64,000 bases of DNA from Viridothelium virens (Eukaryota > Ascomycota > Dothideomycetes > Trypetheliales > Trypetheliaceae), in assembly GCA_010094025.1 (NCBI GenBank), contig ML991802.1:186001-250000 (forward strand). Reading direction: 5' to 3'. Of this stretch, positions 56,374 through 64,000 are shown piece by piece. The notes under the pieces were generated by a model. The model was not told the origin of the DNA, did not search any database, and saw only the letters and a list, made by a program, of their open reading frames with translations. A program made the position numbers and the translations under genes. Position 1 is the first letter of the stretch, and each line of letters begins with the position of its first letter.

Positions 56374-58585
56374 ATGCCATCGTACTTCTACCACTTGGCT
56401 CTTGAACTATACTCATATCCAGCGCCCGACAGCATACGGAGGGAACGTGACAAAATAGGGAATCTATTCGTGCCGCGGCGGAATACTGATATCTTCACGA
56501 CATCCCTGCCACCTCATACGTCTCCGAAGCATCGAAGACAGAAATCCTACAAAGGAAGCTTTCGTAACGAAGGACAGTCGGTTATTCACCGAACGGTTAA
56601 GGACCGCATACAACTGAAGAGAAGGGCTTCAGACAATCCATCGAATATACAAACCTTGTGTGGAAGTGGTAGTAGTGCTGTGGAGCGGCTCAACCAAGAG
56701 GCAGCGAGGGACTGGAGATACGAAAGCGTCGCCATTGAGAGTATTGATATGGGATCTCCAGTCACGGCATCTGGGAATAATATCACGGCAAATTCAATCG
56801 AACAAGGCACAGCTACAAGGGCCTCTCCTGGTGGTCTGGCAACCAGAGGCACCTATGCACCCATCAACCCAAAGCATACTGAGGTAGGATGGGGCGTCGT
56901 TCGTCTTTACCGTGACAGTAAGGAGACACCAGGGCTTTACAATGATCAAGATTCAAGCACTGGATCGGACACTGAACACGTGGAGAAAGCTACAGGCGTT
57001 GAGGAGTTCGATGAGGAGGCGTGCACAACATTATGCATTCTCGCCGTGCCATCATATATGACGCCTTCAGACCTCCTAGGATTCCTGGGTGAGCAGACAA
57101 GAAATGATGTCAGTCATTTCCGCTTGATACGCACGGGCAAGAGCAACAAATACATGGTACTTATGAAGTTCAGAGAGGCACATAAAGCTAAGAGATGGCG
57201 GAAGGAATGGAACGGGAAGCTTTTCAATAGCATGGACGTGAGTGATTTCCTGTCGAAAAGCTTGCATCATTTTCGGTGCTAATCTATCACAGGCTGAGAC
57301 TTGTCATGTCGTTTTCGTGAAGTCGATCGAATTCCAGACGCCCGAGACAGACCAAGATCCATCAAATTTCCCTGATATGACGAACGATCCTTTCACCCCA
57401 GCAGTCAGACCCCATCCTACAGCTCCTCTTCCGGCGAGCTCATTATCACCCACAGAATCATCTGTGCATCCCTCAACGGCCCTGTCAGCCAAGCCTTTCG
57501 CACCGCCTACGCAGTCACTAGTGGAACTGCCAACATGTCCAGTCTGTCTGGAGCGAATGGACGAGACGACTGGACTACTCACAATACTATGTCAACACGT
57601 GTTTCACTGCGCATGCTTAGAAAAGTGGAGAGGAAGCGGCTGCCCAGTTTGTCGATACACCCAAAACGATGCTATGACTGGTCTTCGTGGATATCCTCTT
57701 CCTGGAGAAGCTGCAGATAATGAATGCAGCGTCTGTGGAACCACGGCAAACTTGTGGATCTGTCTGATATGCGGTAACGTCGGCTGCGGTCGGTACGACT
57801 CCGCTCATGCCTTTGCCCATTACGAAGCAACTTCGCATTCTTATGCTATGGACGTGGTGACTCAGCACGTTTGGGACTACGCTGGTGATGGATACGTTCA
57901 TCGACTGATCCAAAACAAGTCGGATGGGAAGCTAGTCGATCTTCCTGCGGCGCTCTCATCTATGAACGTCTCTTCAAATCCTAATTCGGCGTATACTGCG
58001 ATTGGCGTTGATTCGATATCTCGTGAGAAGTTCGAGAACATGTCCACCGAATACACCTACCTTCTGACCTCGCAGCTCGATAGCCAGCGGCGGTATTTTG
58101 AAGAGCAGCTCGAACGAGCCGTCGACAAAGCTTCCAAGGCGTCGACAGCAGCCGAAAAAGCTATCGGAACTGCAAACTCTACAACAAGACAGCTATCTAA
58201 TGTCCAAACTGCGCTCACTGAGTCACAAGCCACAGCCTCCGATCTTAGTAAGCAGCTCGATCGGGTGGAGAAGCGGGCAGGGCGCTTCGAAAAGATGGCT
58301 CGGGATATGGGGACGCAGCTCAAAGAAGAGAAGACCATCAACGAGAGCTTGATGACAAGAATTAAGCATCTGGATGATAAGGTGGGAGAGCTGGGGGAGA
58401 AGAACAAAGAGCTCGAGGAGTACAATCGAGACATGCAGTTCTATATTGGTGGGCAGATGAAGTTGAAGGAATTGGAGGAGGGTGGGGAAGAGGGGATCAC
58501 GGAGGGAGATGTCAGTCTTCCGGAGGCCAAGAAACCTGGATCTGGGAAGAAGAAAGGTAAAGGCAAGATCAGCGGCTCAACGTAG
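56374..58585 (+). CDS. ETP1: BRCA1-associated protein 2 family RING/ZnF-UBP protein (Etp1 homologue)
   Basis: BRAP2/Etp1 proteins are RING-type ubiquitin ligases that also bind ubiquitin. Two exons (56374-57237, 57293-58585) give about 718 residues. The N-terminal 180 residues are polar and basic. An RRM-like BRAP2 domain (about 210-305) starts TTLCILAVPSYMTPSDLLGF, and the exon join gives LFNSMD/AETCHVVFVKSIEF. The RING (about 371-412) reads CPVCLERMDE...CQHVFHCACL...CPVC. The ZnF-UBP follows (CSVCGTTANLWICLICGNVG, HAFAHYEATSHSYAMD). A long coiled coil (about 560-690) precedes a Lys-rich tail (KKKGKGK). The domain order is the family's standard one. The gene lies next to polyubiquitin, probably by chance. 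Confidence 0.95.
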
Positions 58586-59551
58586 GGCTGAATCGATCTC
58601 ACGGTGCATCTGGGGCCCACTTGGGAAGGATTCTGGGTTTAGTACCGTACCTATGTATTAGCGTGGAGTTTTGCACGTGGGCATTCCTGGCGCATGATAC
58701 CATTCACCTTCGGAGCAACGGGATGGATTTCTCACCCACTTCAGTTTCCAATTCGTGTGGCATGAAAAGACGATCCTTACGATGCGTAATTGTTCTTCAT
58801 CATCATCTTCGTCTTCGTCTAAAGACACAAATTATACACACGGTAGCAAGATAGGATGGAAGAATCCAAATACAAAGCTAAAGCCAAAGCAAACGCATAT
58901 GTTTTAGGTAAACAAATCTCATCGTCTGTTCATTTCGTTTAATTGATGTGCGATTGGTCAATTATGATTGCCCTGGAGTCCCTACTCGCTTGAAAACGAC
59001 GTCGAAGGCTTGTGTTCGAGTCGTTAGCGGTAGTTCTCCAGACCGCGGGCGGGTAGCGTTCACAAGCTCTCACTCGTAACCCAATCAGAAGTCAAAACTT
59101 CAGCATGGGACCTGAGAGGATCAGGCACCACGACAGCAAAAGCAAAGACCACAAGTAAGATTTGGTAGCACGTGGGATACGCATCGCACCTGGTAGGGGT
59201 TTACCAGTGCCTGATCAGCTCCAGCTTGAGGGCGAGAGTCAAGCACGATGACGCTATTCCGTACGTCCCCGTCCAACAGGTCCCCACCAGACCGGCACGT
59301 ACCCATGAGCTTCCCTTTCGAGCTTGAAAATTCGATCGAGAGCTCAATCCCGGACCCACTACGATGGGAAAGATGACGGCAGAGTCGTGCAGGCCAGGTA
59401 CAAAGCGTGAAGCTTTCCTGAGCCGCAATCTGCTGCTCATCTGTACCCTGTCATTGAGCAAGCTCCCACGACTTGACGCGTCGGTGATATAATAAAGCTG
59501 CTGCACTGATCAAGGTCAATTCACGCAGGTCAGGTCGGAGTGTAGCCCACG
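58586..59551. promoter_or_regulatory. Upstream region of the phytase gene with two PHO-type GCACGTGGG sites
   Basis: The nine-base word GCACGTGGG occurs at 58673-58681 and 59168-59176, both on the plus strand, about 880 and 384 bases before the phytase start. It is the high-affinity Pho4/NUC-1 bHLH site. No gene was seen in this region. Confidence 0.7.
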
Positions 59552-61434
59552 ATGATTGCAAAGCGTTTCGTTGTGCTCGCTGCAGCGGCGACCGTTCAAT
59601 CGGCAGCTGTTGACAGGCGACAGGCCTCGTCTTCTGTTCCACAATACTTTCAGACCACTCCCGAAGTCTTTGCTGGTACGCCGTGTAATGCAGTTAAGAA
59701 GAACTTCAAGAATTGATGTGTTCCCAACAGGCCCGACTCCTACAGGTCCTGCTCCTTTCCTTGCAGAGACGAATCCCGCTCCATTTGCTTCGACGAGCTA
59801 CATTCCGAACACGCCTCTAGAGACGCAGGTGGGCATCTCCCGAGTAGTTTGAGAGCAGAATGCTGAAGTCAACCCAGGTCCCAATTGCAGATACTCCTCC
59901 AGGCGGTAACATCTTCCAGCTCCATGGACAGCTTTCACACTATTTCCCAAATCCAGATGGCTTTGGTGTTAACGAATTTGCGCTGCCTCCCGGAGCCAAT
60001 ATCACCTGGCTGAATATGCTCAGTCGTCACGGATCTCGGTACCCCACAACTGGAAGTGGCACCCCTACTTTTGGCTCCAAGGTGCAAAATGCCACCGGAA
60101 AATTCAATGCCACCGGCGAGCTCTCGTTCCTCAATACTTGGAACTATACGCTTGGGAAAGGCGCCGAAATTCTCGTCCCTGTCGGCAAACAAGAATTATT
60201 TGATTCTGGTGTGCTTCATTACTATCAATACGGTCATCTATACAACAACAATGGTTCCAAGATCATTGCCCGCTCAACAACGCAAGACCGTATGACAAAG
60301 TCGGCAGAGTATTTCCTTGCTGGTTTCTTTGGCCTGCAGTGGACTCAGAACGCGACGCTTGAGCTAATCATCGAGCAGAACGGGTTCAACAATTCTCTCG
60401 CAGGGTATGTATTTCTGGATTCTATACCGCTTCTTGAGAGAATATCTTCTGATTAGAACAGATATTATCAGTGCAACAACTCTAATACCAACGTCTCAGC
60501 GACTGGCAATACTGCTCTAGCTCAATGGGCAGCGGTTTACTTGGCAAACGCAACTGCTCGTCTTGCGCCTCTTGCGCCGGGTCTGAACCTCAACGTCACA
60601 GATGTCTATAACATGCAATCGACCTGTGCGTACGAGACCGTGGGACTAGGCTACTCCGAGTTCTGCGATCTTTTCACCTATGAGGAATGGGAAGGTTACG
60701 AGTACAGTGTGGACATCAACTTTGCAGGGTAGGGATCTTATCAAAAATTGACAGGGTGAACCTTACTAATCCGGCATACAGAAACAATGCTTTCCAATCC
60801 CCAACCGGCCGTGGTGTGGGGATTGGCTATGTCCAGGAAGTTTTAGCTCGTCTGAAAAATCATCTGATTACTAGCCCTACGGCTCAGGTCAACGTAACCT
60901 TGGACGGCATGCCCAGCACTTTCCCCCTGAACCAATCGCTGTATTTTGACTTCTCTCATGACACCAATATCATGAGCATCCTCACTGCGTTTGGCTTTAC
61001 TCAATTCGCTCCGGTTCTCCCCGCAACGCACATGGTTCCGCATGACCTGATCGTGTCTCACTTGGAGCCCTTCGGAGCCCGTCTGGACATCGAGCTTATT
61101 GAGGCACCCGCCCCTGTTGCCGCCGACCGCTCCAATGCGTCGGGTGTCTATCTTGAGGGCCCGCCAACGACATACATTCATTTCATCTTGAACCAACGGA
61201 CTTTGCCACTTTATAAATCATTCCCTGCTTGTGGTACACGAGACGATGGGTGGTGTGAGGTTGGTACCTTCCTTGACATTCAGGAGAGTTCTTTGGACTT
61301 GAGCCAGTACGAGTATGCTTGCTTTGGTAAGTTGTTCTTCAATAGATTCCACTGATGACGCTTCGACTAATGAATTACCAGGCAATTACTCCGCTGTGCC
61401 GTATGGAGAAATTACCGATGGTGTTCCCTTATAA
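59552..61434 (+). CDS. Secreted histidine acid phosphatase, phytase type
   Basis: Releases phosphate from phytate or other esters outside the cell. Six exons (59552-59675, 59731-59828, 59878-60404, 60462-60728, 60782-61326, 61382-61434) join in phase to about 537 residues. A signal peptide covers about 1-19, followed by a DRRQ pro-site like those cut by Kex2-type proteases. The catalytic RHGSRYP (Arg124, His125) and the distal HD motif (SHDTN, His398-Asp399) mark the histidine acid phosphatase family. Cys spacing and many NxT/S sequons fit a secreted glycoprotein. SLYFDFSHDTNIMSILTAFG and LEPFGARLDIEL are typical of fungal phytase/phosphatase. The last exon codes only NYSAVPYGEITDGVPL. PHO-type sites upstream predict induction by phosphate starvation. 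Confidence 0.93.
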
Positions 61435-62139
61435 ATGATCTTGACGCTTGTGCTATTGGAATACTGAAGACTGGGGCTCATTTTGTGCACCCAGTTTGTA
61501 TATAGTGTCTCTTAAGTAACTCTAATGATAATAATATTGCCTTCGCAATCGTCTTGATCAGCGGTATTCGTGGGTCATCGAGACGTCAAAAGCTTTGCTG
61601 GGGGCCCCTCAGCTCGTGTAGTGCAGCAACAGGACTTCCATATCCTGTAGGAAGCCTAATTTTCGGCTCGTTCTTCTGCCTCTTCTGTTTATGGGGTTAG
61701 AACCTGCATAAATGCGAGTGTTGTCAAGATTTATCATGACGGTTACATGAACTAATGCAAGGAACGTATTAGCTAATCCGGACAGTCTATTACTCCTGAC
61801 AACCCCTGGATTTGGGATGAAATGGGCTCCAACTGCGCTCTTCCAAGACAGTTTGTTAGAGATTACTCTTCTGTCGATCGGCTGCTGAGCTTGAACGGCA
61901 TCTACATATAGTATTTGCAGGGCAAGTGAGTGGTATAAGCGTTTGTTGACTTGCTTTTAGCGAGGAATCGAAGAAGTCTCGGATTAAGGTCACAAATGAC
62001 AGCACAAGTAACATTTCGATACTAAATTCTCGGGCTCCTACCTAGCTTCTACAGTACTAGGATAAAAGTATCCGGCAACCCCCAACAATTCTCCTGCTCC
62101 AGCGAGCGGACACTTTTTTTTGCATGACTGTAATTTAAC
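61435..62139. other. Convergent intergenic region, phytase / edge gene
   Basis: About 700 AT-rich bases of 3' flanks with no supported gene. Unlike other convergent pairs in the window, no GC island or strand switch is seen here. Confidence 0.4.
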
Positions 62140-64000
62140 TTATTCAGAGGCAAGTACAAACATGCTTCCGTGCCATCCATATGTTCGATTAAGCCTTCTA
62201 CCATGGCGTCTAGCCATCAGGAAGGGGATCTTCCCACTTGGGTGTGGCTCGTGAAAATGGATACTGCGTTCTACATCGAGACCTTTGGGGCTAAATTGCC
62301 AGACCGAGCCGTATAGCTTTTCAGCAACAAAACCAGTAGAACACAGCGCATGTATGAAATCATGCCAGGCAATCTCCCCGGGTTGGAAGGAGACCGAAGG
62401 CCTGTAGAAGATTGTTTTGAAGACCTTAAAAGCACGTTTATCAACCGGATACGTGGGCTGTGGGTCAGGCTGAGTTCTGGGTGAAACGACGGCTATTGAG
62501 GATGGTTGTGCTGATGGAGTCCCTCTAGTCTTAGTCTTGACCTTTGCTGGCTGTTGATAATCACGACCAATAGAATTTTCTTTACCATCCCCAGGGCCGA
62601 AGCGGAGCTCCGATAGTGGTTTGATCAGAGGCTCGAAACTCGCTCCCAAGCCCTCGGCTTCCGCTGGCTTGATTGGCTCGACCCATTCTGGCGTTCGCTC
62701 CAGAGTGCGTTGAGATAGCATGGCTCGGACACGAGGAGAGGATGCATAGATATTCTTGAATTTCCTGTCAATCTCGCGCCAGAAGTTATCCAGATTATTC
62801 TCAGCTTGCCGCATGGCCTCAATATTTTCCCTCGTCTTTCGTTTATCAGCTGGATAGCGGAACTTGCCGCTATCAGGAATACCGAGTGAGACAGCGGAAG
62901 GTCCAATCCCAGTACCAAAGTATTTCTCAAAGAATCCTTGTGTACGGAGAAAGTCATCGTCAATATTTTGTTTTCTTTCTGCCATCTGATCCTCAAACGA
63001 CGCGGCCCATGGCTGGTAGAGCTCGACCTGATGCCGACAATGCGATAGAATCGCGAGATCAGAGATTTTATCCTCCACCCATGGAGATATCAAATCCTTA
63101 GCTTTTGGCTCGTTGCCTTGAAGGCGTTCAAGCTCATCCATTAGAGTGCTCAACCCGGCAAGGTGGAGTTTCTGCTCGTCAAAAAGAGTCATGAATACCC
63201 AAATGATCGTGTCTCTAGTAGCCTCACCCTTCAGGTCGGTACGCTTTGCAATACGTATGATAGTACTTCCTGGGTCTTGGGGTTGTCGACTGAAGTGTGG
63301 CCGCACGGGTGGCGATGCAACAAATCCATGCTTGAGGCTGTCAATTGGGCTCTTGGTATAACGTTGCAAATGATGATAGAGGGTGTAAAAGGCAAAAGCA
63401 TATTCCTCCGGTAAATCTCTCTCAGGATCGATTTTAGTAGAGTATTTTCTTGCCAAGCGCCTTAACTCAAGCACTTTATCGAGAAGAACGCCCCAAATTT
63501 CGACTTCGGCGAGGGCGGCTATAATTGAGTTGTTTATGACGCGTTCCCAGAACACACGTTCCTGCGTCGGAATAGCAAGAAGCGGATGTTTCTTTCCGTT
63601 AACGTCGAGCATTGTCTCTTGTCTGTGGTCTTTATACTCTTGTAGCACGGATGCGAAGTATCCAGGATCCTCTCGGAGCGCCCAAACATGATCCTGTGTG
63701 CTTAACAGCTTGGCTTCGATGATCGACTCCAAACGCTCCAGGTTCAGCTCCGCAGAAACTCGGTATGGTGCTTCTGCGATGCTCGAGGCTATTGATCCTA
63801 GCCCGAGATCACTGGTTAATATGGAAGGAGGTTCTGGTTGAGGAGACGCATCCGATCCCATTAGAACCGTATCAGTCATATCTCGCAAAATTTCCTTGCA
63901 ACATTCGGTGAGGAATTTATAGAGACGGTCCTGAATCTCGAGAATAAGAAGCCCTTCTCCAGGATGGGCACCACGTTGAGACCTTAACCAATCGAATGCC
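62140..64000 (-). CDS. Large uncharacterised fungal protein, 3' part; runs off the right edge
   Basis: The frame is open from the window edge (64000) to a stop at 62140-62142, about 619 codons, so the start lies outside. The window-edge part reads AFDWLRSQRGAHPGEGLLIL then EIQDRLYKFLTECCKEIL, before the Met-containing RDMTDTVLMG. The first in-window Met is therefore not the start. The body is alpha-helical and charged (EIWGVLLDKVLELRRLARKY, ALREDPGYFASVLQEYKDH). The C-terminal block KVFKTIFYRPS, WHDFIHALCSTGF, EKLYGSVWQFSP, IHFHEPHPSGKIPF and RRHGRRLNRTYGWHG is shared, as I recall, by a widespread family of hypothetical proteins in filamentous ascomycetes. The GRRLNRTYGWHG tail is the most striking part. 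Function is unknown. Several such genes often occur per genome. Confidence 0.75.
   Translation of the reverse strand, partial: AFDWLRSQRGAHPGEGLLILEIQDRLYKFLTECCKEILRDMTDTVLMGSDASPQPEPPSILTSDLGLGSIASSIAEAPYRVSAELNLERLESIIEAKLLSTQDHVWALREDPGYFASVLQEYKDHRQETMLDVNGKKHPLLAIPTQERVFWERVINNSIIAALAEVEIWGVLLDKVLELRRLARKYSTKIDPERDLPEEYAFAFYTLYHHLQRYTKSPIDSLKHGFVASPPVRPHFSRQPQDPGSTIIRIAKRTDLKGEATRDTIIWVFMTLFDEQKLHLAGLSTLMDELERLQGNEPKAKDLISPWVEDKISDLAILSHCRHQVELYQPWAASFEDQMAERKQNIDDDFLRTQGFFEKYFGTGIGPSAVSLGIPDSGKFRYPADKRKTRENIEAMRQAENNLDNFWREIDRKFKNIYASSPRVRAMLSQRTLERTPEWVEPIKPAEAEGLGASFEPLIKPLSELRFGPGDGKENSIGRDYQQPAKVKTKTRGTPSAQPSSIAVVSPRTQPDPQPTYPVDKRAFKVFKTIFYRPSVSFQPGEIAWHDFIHALCSTGFVAEKLYGSVWQFSPKGLDVERSIHFHEPHPSGKIPFLMARRHGRRLNRTYGWHGSMFVLASE

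Noticed and set aside
56374-58585. Two separate genes (an N-terminal protein and a RING protein)
   Set aside because: A 55-base intron with GTGAGT donor and CACAG acceptor joins both frames into the complete BRAP2 domain order.

Overview
The window is nuclear DNA of a filamentous ascomycete (Pezizomycotina). The evidence is short spliceosomal introns of about 45-80 bases with GTAAGT/GTATGT-type donors, CTAAC-like branch sites, compact intergenic spaces, a Nup98-Nup96 fusion gene, a fungal Zn2Cys6 regulator, and LIS1/PAC1, STU2 and DLT1 homologues of fungal type. I cannot place it more closely. No bacterial operons, CRISPR array or recognisable transposon was seen.

Layout. 0-1.5 kb: no supported gene. 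1.5-5.1 kb: a long centrin (minus) divergent from an unfamiliar protein carrying four CxxCW...CxxC units. 6.0-12.7 kb: the nucleoporin Nup98-Nup96 precursor. 12.8-19.0 kb: an MFS transporter (minus), a BRCT-domain protein (plus) and a phenol-hydroxylase-like FAD monooxygenase (minus). 20.8 kb: a tiny secreted six-cysteine peptide with a Kex2 site. 22.2-27.2 kb: PAC1/LIS1 (minus) and STU2/XMAP215 (plus) back to back, two microtubule regulators sharing one intergenic region. 27.8-31.0 kb: an orphan single-pass membrane protein and a secreted SGNH hydrolase. 31.6-35.6 kb: DLT1, an Apd1/Aim32-type ferredoxin-like protein and an orphan with an OB-fold-like centre. 36.1-40.8 kb: GDP-mannose pyrophosphorylase and a secreted GH3 beta-glucosidase. 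41.1-48.4 kb: a small membrane protein, a double-stranded-RNA-binding-like protein, a four-exon Dabb protein and the farnesyltransferase beta subunit. 49.7-55.9 kb: a Zn2Cys6 regulator, an intron-bearing tRNA-His and polyubiquitin. 56.4-64 kb: BRAP2/ETP1, a secreted histidine acid phosphatase (phytase type), and the 3' part of a large uncharacterised fungal protein running off the right edge.

Most genes are housekeeping (nuclear pore, microtubules, ubiquitin, mannose activation, prenylation). Between them lie secreted or detoxification genes (MFS, monooxygenase, SGNH, beta-glucosidase, phytase, small peptide). Regulatory matches fit two of these: two identical GCACGTGGG (PHO-type) sites precede the phytase, and two close CCCCGC (CreA-type) sites precede the beta-glucosidase.

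The most unusual feature is compositional. Six GC-rich islands, near 12.0, 17.7, 26.4, 33.2, 40.6 and 41.2 kb, each switch on the plus strand from C-rich on the left to G-rich on the right within several hundred bases. All lie in the 3' parts of genes that belong to convergent pairs, whichever strand is coded. This looks like a strand-asymmetric process centred on points such as replication or recombination sites, but that is inference. The second candidate is the 3.0-5.1 kb protein with its regular, unassigned metal-ligand-like repeat. Exon joins were made by eye from splice sites and reading phase; no RNA evidence was available.
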